A DNA stretch of 64,000 nucleotides from Amylostereum areolatum. Lineage: Eukaryota > Basidiomycota > Agaricomycetes > Russulales > Stereaceae. The notes beneath the pieces were generated by a model. That model made no database searches. It was not told the DNA's origin and saw only the letters and a list, made by a program, of their open reading frames with translations. Shown piece after piece: positions 11,001 to 21,900 of this stretch. The number at the start of each line of letters is the position of its first letter. Within the stretch, counting starts at the first letter, position 1. A program made the position numbers and the translations under genes. The DNA is taken from positions 186,001-250,000 of the forward strand of contig SAXG01000021.1 in the NCBI GenBank assembly GCA_012932865.1, written 5' to 3'.

Positions 11001-13049
11001 TCAATAATAGTTTGGCTCGTCTTCATCTTCGGGATCACCATCCCCCGCTGAAGCCATGCCCTCTTCAACCTCTTCGTCGGGTGTCTGATCTCCGTCATCC
11101 GAGTGGGAGATACTGTCATCGCTGTTGTGTTGTGCGTGGAACTTTCCTCTCTTGTGAAGACTGGGAGAACGTTCCCTGAACAGATGTGCAAGATGTCTGG
11201 GTGGTCGCGCGATGGACCCGTCCTCCTCCTCGCTGCAGAAAGGCTATGAGCGCCAGATGATGGAGAAAGACAGTGATCTTACTCAGTATATTCCTGGACA
11301 GAGCCATCGTCGCTGCCTGCTTGCCTAAAGTCAAGTCAGGCGTGTGGACGAGAGGGCGTGAAAAGAAAAAGAACTCGCTCGTCCTCCTCATCAGATTGAA
11401 TTACAGGCAACTCCACGAGCTCTTCGTGGGCGCGCTGTTCGGCCATGGCCACTACCCGAAGCACGCGGTCCCGATGTGTCGCTAAATAGTCGGCTGTGAG
11501 TGAAGACGCCGCATGGAATGGCTGAACGAAAACGCACGAAAACGCTTCATCCGACGAGACCACGGATGCCCTACCGACACGACGGATTCGAGGCGGTGGT
11601 GGAAGGTCCTCGTCTTCATCGTCAGTGAGGTCTACAAGTAAGATCGGTTGGTCATCATCCCCCTGATCTCCACCCGAGCCCCTCGTGCTGCCATCTTCTC
11701 CGTCCGAAGACAAGTCAAACACCTCAGGAGCGTCAGCATGTTGATCCAATTCGCCTTCGTCGTCGATGAAGCTGCCTTGATACGATCCTTCGTCAGAGTC
11801 ATACAGGGTGCTGTTCTGCTCATCTAGGATAGGAGTAGTGTGCCACTGAGGGATGTACCCGCTGGCCAGTCCGTTGTTCAACGCCTGGTATATGTTGTCA
11901 ATGTCGTAGTCTGAGTCAGATCCAGAACCCTCTTCATCGTGGCCAGGGTATATGCGACCACACTGGGCACAGGAAGCCTTCCCATATCTCGTGGAGGCAG
12001 TCAATGCAGCGATATACGTCATCTTCGGCGTCGAACATGCCAAAGGCGCTTTGATCGTTCACCTCGGGGTGGCCATCATCGTGGACTGTAGGCGCAGGGG
12101 GGAATATGTCCGTCCACAGGTCCCGCGCTGTCAGCATCTTCGTCGTTTGCGGTCGGTTCATTTGGAAGGTCGTGGGGAGGCGAAAAGCCAGTGGCAAGAC
12201 CGCTTTTGACGACATTGACAACCATATCTTTGACGGCCCATACTTCCACGGGACGGTCACTCACTACCGATCGACAGTGAGGGCAAGTCTTCTTGCGCCA
12301 TATCGGGAGTTCATGATCAACATCACCGGGTGGAGGAGTGGTGAACCATGACACCAAGGCAGTCGTAGCATGTCATATGACCGCATGGGGAGAGGGCGAA
12401 CGGTTTATGGAGTAGATCGAGGCAAATTTGGCAAGTAATGGATGAAACCAGGGACGAGAAGATGGTCCGATGAGCGGCCAGCGACTGGGGGCTAGTTTGT
12501 GAGAACGATGCGGTCTATAGCTCCAATGACGGAGGCACACACCTCGCTCATAGTTGCCAACGTTTGCTTCAAGTGCGCCTCGTCCTCGCGAGGATTGTCG
12601 GTGGATGGGGCTTCCATGGCTGTTCTGGGCGGTGTAGACGTGGATGTGACGCGCAAGGGGGACCATGTACCCTGTAAGGATGAAGAACCTTGGATAAACT
12701 CAGGCGCGGGGGATGGCGTTTGGTTCGTCGGCGTGGGTAACGAATCGGGTAAGTCGGGAGGTGGGGGTACAATTGGAGCCGGCGAAGAGGTTACACTGGG
12801 TGGCCCACTGGTCTCTTTTGCGAAAGAGTTTGGGATTGAGGGGGATTGACTTGCCGCCTGCACGACAGGCGTCTTCCTCTTCTTCTTGCGCCGTTTCTTG
12901 TCCTTTTTATCTCGGGCTTGCGCGGTGCTCTCTTCTAGCTTGAGCTTCTTGGAATCTGAAGCCGGGGTGTCATCAGGAAGCGAGCGTTTCCTGGATGTGC
13001 CCTGGGGCAGTGAGCGTGAGCCTATCGCTTCCGCGGTGAACGAGGGCAT
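11001..13049 (-). CDS. RING-finger E3 ubiquitin ligase, acidic C-terminus
   Basis: The N-terminal about 150 residues are basic (a KKDKKRRKKKRK run, a probable nuclear signal) and then Pro/Ser-rich. A 58-nt intron (about 12484-12541) joins SEV-type codons to SLAAHRTIF. The RING follows: CQIC, 12 residues, CGHMTCYDC, then CPHC, fitting C3HC4 spacing. A second zinc-binding-like module follows (CIDC...CAQCGRIYPGH). The rest is very acidic and Ser-rich, probably finishing through small exons with a stop at 11001 (tail ends NYY). Three one-base overruns interrupt the frame: after CYDC (about 12353-12363), near 12105-12145 and at about 11971-11983. All are the same type and are flanked by sequence that reads as coding on both sides. 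The role is protein ubiquitylation, perhaps nuclear. The exon structure of the last 400 bp is tentative. Confidence 0.72.
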
Positions 13050-13376
13050 GGTGGCGAACAAGGTCAAGGGATTGAGAGCGAACAGAACAAGTGCGGGACA
13101 AGTGAAAGGGCAAACGCAGGTCGCGTTCGGCGTTCGCGGTCAAGTTGCCAGCTTTCCCACGACCTCTAACTCCGATATGCGGTACTATCGCCGACACGGC
13201 GACACCCCACGAGAAATTGAATTCCACTCGAGTTCCACCAACGCCGTTGCTTTTCTCCCGCTGCAGTTTGAAACTCCAGTCCACTCCATTCTTTTGCCCT
13301 CCCTGCTCACTCTCTGCGCCCTCATCGGTCGATGCTGGCATTCGAAAGTCTAGAGGAACATCCTTGATCTCGAGCC
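13050..13376. other. Divergent promoter region, RING / transporter
   Basis: The 327 bp between two divergent start codons should hold both promoters. I see no clear TATA box. A pyrimidine-rich plus-strand tract before 13377 is typical of fungal start regions. Confidence 0.5.
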
Positions 13377-14922
13377 ATGTCCTCCACCCTCACCCTCACC
13401 AAACTCAGCGCATATCTTTCCCCCGCCCTCTCTTCCTCATACCGCCCATCTCAGCGCAAGGGTGTCGTGCACACTTTTTCAGAGGATGGATTCCGGTCTC
13501 TCTCCATAACAGGCAGGCCTCTCGGACGCCACACGTCTACCGAGGACAATCTCTGCGGGGCTGCTGAGGGTGTCCACTCGGTTCAAGAGGTCTACCATGC
13601 ACCGCCATCCACCAGGATCCGCCTCAATTCTGAAAAACTGGATTCTCTCCCAGACGAAGATCTGCTCCCCATGCCCACCATCTCCCCAACCAGCTCCCGC
13701 TCCGACCTTTCGTTCTTTACATCCCCCACCTACTTCGCCTCCCTTGCACGGTACTCCAACTCCAGGGCATTCTGGCTTGCGCTTTACTTTGCCTTAAACC
13801 TTCTTCTCACACTCTATAACAAGGTCGTCCTTGTCTCCTTCCCTTTCCCCTACACCTTGACCGCACTGCACGCGCTATCGGGAGCCATTGGCGGTCGCAT
13901 ATTGCTACACCACGGTTTCTACAAACCTAGACGGCTTGCGATGGCTGATTACGTCGTCCTGGGTCTATTTAGCATTTTATACTCCATAAATATTGCGATC
14001 AGCAATGTATCCCTAGAAATGGTCACCGTTCCTGTGAGTTCCTTGTCAGTGATGATCCAACCCTTGACGCTAACCGTCCGCCTGCAGTTCCACCAAGTTG
14101 TCCGAGCATCTACCCCCATTTTCACGTCCCTCTTCTCTTACTATCTCTTCGAGACCCGACCCAGCCGAACCAAGCTTACTTCTCTCATCCCTGTCGTGAT
14201 AGGCGTCGGTCTCGCAACATACGGCGACTATTATTTCACTTTGTGGGGTCTCTTCCTCACTCTTCTGGGAACCCTTCTTGCTGCCTCGAAGACCATCGTG
14301 ACTCATACCCTACAAACTCCTACATCCCAACCGGCGCGATCGCCTTCACCTCCTTGGACAATACGCTTGCCTCACCCTATCAACATCACCGTCAACCTTC
14401 CGTCTATACCCTCTCTCCGCCAGGCGCGACTGAATCTGCACCCCCTTGACCTTCTCACCCGCATGTCCCCGCTTGCTTTCGTGCAATGTGTGCTGTACGC
14501 GCAGCTGTCTGGGGAGCTCGAACAACTGCGTCATGGACAAGAGGCACCAGCAGCCTACCTTCATCATACCCACCCTTGGGCTTGCCCCACCATCCTCATC
14601 GCAAATGCTATAATCGCGTTTGGACTCAATGTCGTCAGCTTCGAGGCCAATCGACGTGCTGGCGCGCTGACCATGGGTGTAGCCGGTATGCACTTCTCCT
14701 CTCTTCTTTGCGTGAGGTATCCCGGCTTATGATGGACCGGCAGCGAACGTCAAGCAAGTCCTTACAATATTGTGCGCAGTATCCCTGTTCGAACTCAACA
14801 TCACGGCCACAAACGGTATGGGTATCGTATTGACCCTTGTGGGTGGTGGGTGGTATGGCGCGGTCGAGTACGTCGAATCAAGAGGACAGTCACGGAAAGG
14901 CGGGAAGGCACATCTGCGTTAA
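13377..14922 (+). CDS. Nucleotide-sugar / triose-phosphate-type transporter (TPT family)
   Basis: Integral membrane transporter of the drug/metabolite superfamily, probably in the Golgi or ER. Exons 13377-14033, 14088-14685 and 14744-14922 give 477 residues. About 130 residues of polar N-terminus precede the first membrane segment (FWLALYFALNLLLTLYNKVVL). The segment LALNLLLTLYNK resembles the family's N-terminal NK-containing helix. Further hydrophobic helices follow, including FVQCVLYAQ and ANAIIAFGLNVVSFEANRRAGALTMGVAG. The last exon carries ATNGMGIVLTLVGGGWYGAVEY and ends in a basic tail, as in related Golgi transporters. All exons are in frame with standard introns. The substrate cannot be told from sequence. 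Fungal relatives are often annotated as TPT or DUF250 proteins. Confidence 0.88.
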
Positions 14923-15360
14923 TCAAAACCACTTTGGCACTTGGCGGTAGAAGGACGGGACATGGTACTTTCTGCATGAGCTTGGACTCGACAATCTCAA
15001 CATAAATTTGGACACTGTATTTTACCCGGACGCATACCCTTGTACCACCTTGTACCACGCGTCCATATTGTTTTGTACTGTACAAATAATCCACGTACTT
15101 TCTCTCGCACAAGCACGCCATCTGACATGCCTGACCTCCTGTACTTGGTCAATGTGCGTGATAACTTGAATCTCACCCGATCGAGATCTGTTCTCGTGCA
15201 CTGTCGAGACTCGCGGGCGCTTACGACTTCGTCCGTCAGTCCACTGTTTCAATTTGGCGCCTAAAATAACCACCTTCTGTTCCTCCTGCTTTCGTGCTTG
15301 GTGCTTTCGACGTTCCTTTTCCTCCTCATTCTTCTACCCTTCACGCACTTTCTGGAGAAC
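14923..15360. other. Intergenic, upstream of uL14m
   Basis: No gene. It contains a short direct repeat (TTGTACCA CC TTGTACCA near 15041-15057). It must hold the uL14m promoter. Confidence 0.55.
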
Positions 15361-15869
15361 ATGATAGGTCTTAAAAGCTGCATCAACGTGCGTTACCTCT
15401 TGCTTGACCGTCCACCTTACTAACTGCGTTCGCACGGACAGGTCATAGACAACTCGGGCGCGCTCATCGTCGAGTGCGTCAACGTGCTCAAAAATAAGGT
15501 TAACAACGGCTGGGGCAGCGTCGGAGACGAGATCGTCTGCGTCGTCAAACGCGCACGTCCTGTACCCACCAGCGCAGGCTTGTCCGCCGCCGCCCTCAAG
15601 GTCCGCCGGGGCGACGTCCGACGCGCCGTCATCGTCCGCACCCGCAAGGCGGTCCGACGTCCTGATGGCCGCCTCGTCCGCTTCGACGACAACGCGGCGG
15701 TATTGCTGAATAACAAGCGGGAAATGCTGGGAACACGGATAGGTGGCGTGGTCAGCGCGGACCTACGGATGAAGGGCTGGGGGAAGATCGTCAGTTTGGC
15801 ACCTAAGGTATGTGGACTTGTTCTACGAGTTCGCGACGTCGACTGAGCCGTATCTGTTAGGTCATTTAA
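15361..15869 (+). CDS. Mitochondrial 54S ribosomal protein uL14m
   Basis: Component of the large mitochondrial ribosomal subunit, at the interface with the small subunit. Exons 15361-15387, 15442-15807 and 15861-15869 give 133 residues. The start [20 protein letters not shown] matches the L14 opening. The body has [41 protein letters not shown] and the C-terminal KIVSLAP. The final exon encodes only Val, Ile and the stop, giving the family-typical ending SLAPKVI. Without that last splice the protein would run on 12 residues. All frames are intact. No separate targeting peptide is seen, as is common for this protein. Confidence 0.93.
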
Positions 15870-17387
15870 TTTTTGTTTCCCTGGTTTGCTGTATATGTAT
15901 ATGCAATCATATACGCTGTTGATTCTGACGGTCCATCGTCGCGCTCGGACCTCTTGACCCGCTGAAATCTCCCAGGAAGTCCCCCTATCTGTCAGTCCTA
16001 CTGTCCTGGACCTAAACGTTGAACATTGAACCTTTGAGGTGCCAGCTTCGTTCATTGCGCATGATCTGCTTGGTATCTGACCACGATGTATCGAAGGGAT
16101 TCGCATTGTCCCCAGGTCACACCACCCTCATTTTCAGGCGATCCATACCTTGAATCAGTATGGTCATGAGACTGTTTTTTTATCCGCAGATCGTTCTGTC
16201 TTCGCTAAATAAAACGTGATGCTTGGGCTTACTCTATCATCAACAGAATCCGCTGCTAGTGCTGGCTCAATTTCCGAGCTGTCAATCTGTCGGCTTCGCC
16301 CTGTGCATGTTCGCTGAATACACCCCCGCGGATCCTTTTTTGAGTTTGACGAGCCTCTTCACCATCATGGTTCTGCAAATCGTTTTCCGCACTGGGTGAT
16401 CTCGACATTACCTCCCCGCGACGTCGGCCGGCCAAGAATATTCATAGGACCCTCAAGCCTCAAGGCCTCAAGGCCTCGGATCATGGCCTTTCTTGGCTAT
16501 CTGCTATATTGTACACTATTCTTCGAGCGAAGCAAGCGTCTGTATCTCATATGAATCTCGTGTACTTGCCGCTACTCAATACCCCCCTCCCATCGTTCAG
16601 GTCAAGGCGGCAGCCTGACATGCTACCACTGTATTATACCTAGTTTCCTCGGGATTTCGGGAGTTTTTTTTAGCCAGGATGCATGTAGATCTCGCCCGTG
16701 GCTGCATGTCTTTTCGTTCATATATCCTGGCGCGTGCATCTGCGTTAGTTGATGTCGGGGTCGTCGGTGCCTCGCGCAATACTGTTCTATCGATGCGCGG
16801 CCTTACTGACCAGCTCCACGGTCGGTTTAGCGTGGAACAACTGCTCGCTCGTTGTAGATCATCTCAAGACCATTCATCTTATTCAATCTCGTGGAATGCA
16901 TGGTGAACCACTAAAAAGGCCTGTGTTCGCTAAATAATACAGTGTAAACGAGGACAAAGAAACAATAAAGACCAAGACAGAACACCGATAATCTCCGGAA
17001 ATGCATGGAAAAATATAGGCGTGAGGATATACAAGGAAGGAAATGGTATGATGGCAAACCGCACTACGCTCGAAGCAAGTGATACATACATCTATATACA
17101 TGAAATGTCGTAAAATGGCGTAAAAGGCGTTATAAGATAGCAGCGGAACAGCGGCAGAGTGGAAGGAACACAGGGGGGGTGCTAGAATTGGATACATGAG
17201 AGCATAGCGAAATCGACTGCATATTCGGGGATGGGAAGGGGGTAGCGCACGAAATTACGCGGGTATGGACGATGGGCGGGATTAAAAGCAGTCAATAGAA
17301 CAACATATTCCTAATAACAGAGTCAGAATGCGAAAGCAGAGCGATGGGGGTTGATTAAAAAGCGAAGGAATCTGGCGGAAAACGCGA
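15870..17387. other. Gene-free stretch
   Basis: About 1.5 kb with no supported gene on either strand. A small tract near 16450-16480 repeats CTCAAGGC several times and is nearly palindromic (AGGCCT units). A similar CTCAAGGCCTC occurs near 63116. Confidence 0.5.
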
Positions 17388-18961
17388 TCACGTGAAAGCT
17401 GAAGTCGACGTCGACGCTACAGGTTGAGACTGAGGGTCGTTGGGTAAAGTGGATCCTCCCTGGCCGCGAGACTCCCTTTGTAAGCGTTGGTACTGCCCAC
17501 GTCGTGATTTCTCGGGCATCTCGCACTTGCGGGCACGCTTGGCGCATTGACTGCACAGCAAAAAAGCATCAATGAGTATCCACGGCGAGCAAGCTGTAAG
17601 CGACAACACCTACGCGCAAGTCTGGTCTTCGTCCTCGGGGGCGGGCGGTCCACAAGCGATCTTGCGCTCGCGACAAAAAAGGCACGCGAGGGCGGGTTTC
17701 TTTCGCACCGTGCGCCGGTTCGTGAGCGTACCAGAAGCAGGAGGTGACTTGTCTACACTCTGCTTAAGTTTGGGCTTGCGTCGAGGAGCGGGAGGATCGG
17801 GGTCGTGCGGAGTCAGAAGGCGATGTCGGGCTGAGCGGCTCGGGATCGGAAGATGGAGTCGGCAACGACGTGCTGACTTTAGGGCGCTATCAAAGAGATG
17901 CCGTTAGCTATACTGACGTGCGCAATTAAGAGCATAATCGCACTTTGCGGACCAGGGGGTCGGGTGGAGAACCTGGGGACCCGGAGGGGTCGTCCTCCTT
18001 CGCGCGAAAATGCTCCGATCGCATTTGTGGAAGCGGAGGAAGCGTGGGCATCGAGATGGAAGAATTTACAGGCGGCGGTGGAGACAGAGACGAGACAGCA
18101 GGTGGCGTCGAAGTAGATCGGAGGCCGTCAGGCGGACACAGGGCAGCCATTGGCGGTTCCTCGCATTGAACGAGAGGGATATACGGCACTGGGGACAGGC
18201 GAGCCAGGAGGCGACGTGATTTTCTTTGGAATTTCTGGTTCACGGAGCGCATCCCTGAGTTCGGAAAAAGTCGACTGTGGCGGCGATGGCACGGACGGCT
18301 GGCCTAGATATTGAAAATTATACGGAAGGGGGGAGCCGGCGGCGCTCGAGTTGCTACCTTCATAGTAGTAGCTATTTCCTTGAGGGGGAGAAGAAACATT
18401 TTCGCTGTCAATCCCTGCTGAGCAGCTGTCGTATGCGTGGTAATGGCTGTGTGGCGCGCAATTGATGTACGCGGACTGATCGACCAGCGGTGCAGACGCA
18501 TCTGGGAGAAGGTGGGTATCAATCTGAGAGGCATAGGAAGTTGGGGGAGTTGGGCACTGCTCCTGTGGGGGATGCACACTGGATTGAAAAAAAAACAGGT
18601 GAGGAAAGGATCGAGGGCGTAATGAGATGAAAAGGGAACTGACGGGGTACGCGCCAAAGTTATAAGGGGGCTCAGCATAGTTGGTACACGGGGTACCGAA
18701 GGCGGTTGCATACTGGTGGATGGAGTGCTCGTCCGGCGAAGGGGTGTCATCCGGATTAAAGCTGACGACGTAGGGCGAGCGATGATAGTACGAATCGTGT
18801 GGCGACTCGGGCGGGCCGATCCAGGGGCCATGGGCTGGCGCATACGCGTAAGGGGCTTCGTCAAGGTCGTCTGAAGAGTCGTGGTCCGGGTGAGGGGGGT
18901 GGTGGTTTGGGTGAAGGTGGATATGGGAAGAAGGATGATGAAGGTCGGAGAACGGAAGCAT
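17388..18961 (-). CDS. Protein with C-terminal Zn2Cys6 DNA-binding finger
   Basis: Putative nuclear transcription factor. The first about 250 residues are low-complexity, rich in His, Pro, Ser and Tyr. The zinc cluster is at the C-terminus, read from about 17684 to 17523 across an intron at 17551-17613. The spacing is C-x2-C-x6-C-x11-C-x2-C-x6-C (CLFCRERKIAC, then CAQCAKRARKC), preceded by basic NRRTVRKK. About 40 Gln/Ser-rich residues end the protein. Introns are also likely near 18585-18650 and 17890-17942. Two places need one base skipped: 17801-17816, supported by the good reading on both sides, and 18141-18160, weaker because the region is not conserved. Start taken at MLPFSDLHH; an earlier ATG at about 19096 is possible. 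Target genes unknown. Confidence 0.75.
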
Positions 18962-21900
18962 GTTCGGAGAGAAACTAAGCAGAAGAAGAAAGCGAGCGTT
19001 GACTGTTCGCGGGAGTTGAATCGGACGGCTTGACGGAGTTCGAGAAACGGAGGAAACGAAGGGAACGGCAGGGGCGACTAGTTGGAGAGGGAGCATGTAC
19101 TACACCTTTAAGAAGAAGAACGATGCGGTCAAGCGCACCCTGGCGCCGACCTCTCGGTAACAGCGCTGATAAACGAGCCGAGCAAACTAATACAAATGGA
19201 GCTAACTTCCAGTCTATCTCCTCATTCAATTATTGGTCACCACCAGACCACCCCCCATTCACGTGACACTACGTTGCGAGTTACCCCGGTAGTTGGTCCC
19301 CATCGATGGCTTTCCAAGTTTCCAGTCTGCTCGCCACCCGCCGTATGTCTGCTGTTTTCTTGCCTTTTTCGTGTATAACACCGGTTCTTAACAACACAAG
19401 CTCACTCTCAAGTCGGAACAGAACATCAAGAAGTTATTCATCTCGATCTCGACGTCGCGTCTACAGCGCAGTGTACTCCCACAATGCCTTGAAGCGCTCA
19501 TTCTTCGGCCTGCAATTTTTACTAGACGTTGACTAGCAGCGACAGACACATAGGAAGATCGGCCTGTTGCCAGACAGTGCGCGTCAACTTCGCATCTTCG
19601 CCTCTCTTCGCCGCTCGCCTAACCACCCCACCTTCCCCATAGGCGTTCGCTGCTCCAGGAATATACTGATATCCGGATCTCGTCCCGGAAAACACCCACA
19701 CGCCAAGCTCCAACTTGTGGCCCACCTGCCCTATCCCGAAGTGCCGTCTACCGGCACATATCCAGCAACCGATAAGAGGAGCCAACCCTAGCCAGCTAGC
19801 CGATTTTCTCTACTGTCAATATCTCCTCCTTCAATTGTGTGCCTATCCTACATCCTGTTGTTGCCTGTCCTTTCAAATTGGGACACGTTGTGGACGCTTC
19901 GCTCCTTTTATCTCTCCGATGGCTCCGATTTCTCCAAGATTGAGTTGTCCGCGCGAATTGGAGTTGCGCCTCTCTTCCCACGGACGGTTTTCATCACCTG
20001 CCCTCCATTTGAACTGTTTCGACGGCCCCGTGGACCCGTCCGCGGTAGCAAAAAGGGTGCCAGTCCAGCAGGCCAAGGCTCCCACTACCGAAGTGTGTCT
20101 TCGAGTCCTATGTTTGGTATCGCCCGCTGACCGTAGCGCTCCCTAGCGCCCGACGATGACCTCTGTAAACACGTTTAAGCAGGGCGACGTGGTGCTTGTG
20201 ACCACCTATTGAACCTCATACGGTGCCTTCTGACGCCCATTCTGACCTGGCTTGCGTCAGTTCTCCCAATTGCTACCCGCGGCCTTCCTCTTGAGCCTAA
20301 ATAGCCTTCGACGTCGACATGAGGCCACGATCCATCCCCTTCAGGGTGCGTCGGACTATCGGACTGTAAGGTGCGCGTGCTCCTTTGCAGTCTCGCTCTG
20401 TAGATCAGTGTTTTTTTATTCACGATGGAATCAGATAAGAGCCCGTATTGTTCCCACCCCACCCAATACAACAACCATTCTACCTGAGCCCTTTGTTCTC
20501 TGCGGGTAACTCCATCGGAATGATGACCCCCTTGTCCCGCTTGTGTGCTCATAGGCCCGATATACTGATCTATATCGTATCCACGGTATCGAAGATGATA
20601 GATAGGTACGAGGGCACCGGGTGTGCTACTTTAGTGTGGCGTTAGGCTCAAAGCCATCCGACTCCTACGCCGGCGTTGGCACGAAGAATGGAGAAGCATT
20701 CGCGTCTGTCAACAACACAGATCCACCCGATCGCCTGTGCCGTAGTGCTGGAGGGGTGGCGACTGAGCTCGTTGGATAACTATCCTTCGCGGTTCCACGA
20801 TCGTTCCGTTCAACGGCGGTCCTTACGCTATGTGCGTGGATCGCCACGGCGGCCGTCAATTTATGTACAAGCCTGCGAAGCGTCATTTCCAGCTCTGTTA
20901 GCGTCTTGCGGTATTTTTCGTACTGGATGAAAAACTTCACAAGATTCTAACGCCAGTTCATTCATTTAATCTAGTCCTTGTTCTCTAGAGCACATATGCC
21001 TTTGTTCACAACTCCGCCCCACGGACTAGCTGTTCATTCACCCAGGGGTTACACGCCCACATTCTCACCCCAACGCCCATGTCCTTAAGCAAATGCGACG
21101 AACAGCCATACAACATGGGCGCCCGGCTGTCGGACATCGCCCGCTGTCGCCCCAACCTCATTGCTCTCGCGCAAGGGGCGCATGTATCGAATATGTCGAA
21201 CGCCCCCAGGGTTCGTAGAGCCTTGCGACTCGCGGTCGGGAGACTGGGCTGTCAGTGCTGCCTCGCGACGATCGCGTTTCCGAACCATCGACCTTCTTCG
21301 ATGCAATTTCCCGACCTTGCGTCGCAGGGTGCAATACGAAGCACTTTGCATCATGCTTGGTGATCCTATGACGTACCGAAGCTTGGAAGTTGGTCCCTGC
21401 TAAATTACTGTTAGTGTCGAAGGTCGATATGGCCGCATGGAGAACGGAACACAGCGGGATGGGGTCAAACTTTGAGTGGTTTATTACCGCTTACGTCTAT
21501 GTCCTATGCACTTTCTTCAAAGTTCTCGGTGCGGCAACCAAACGTCGAAGCTTCCATTGGCCGAGTGCTACTGGTCTTCCATTTGTATGTTACTTAGCCT
21601 CATGAACAAAATTATGGATGCCACTTGAAGGAATCCTCCGGCGGCGAATGCCGCGAGCTCGGCGCTCAGTATTTGGGAGGAAACTGTTATATCCAGGATG
21701 TATAATGGTTGTATAACAGAGTCAGAATAAAAGCGCCAAGCTCTAGACAGTCCCCTGTTTCGCCCAGTCGATCATGATACCCCTTGCGTAATGCTCACTG
21801 CAAGTGCTTAAGCTTAAGCTTACACGCCTGGTGCTTAGCCGTTATGATCATGCAGGGTCAGATCGCCTTTCAGGCTGTCTGGCTGCAGTACGCGAAAGAT

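Noticed and set aside
16440..16482. CTCAAGGC-rich tract as a repeat array
   Set aside because: Only three or so irregular units; too little to call an array.
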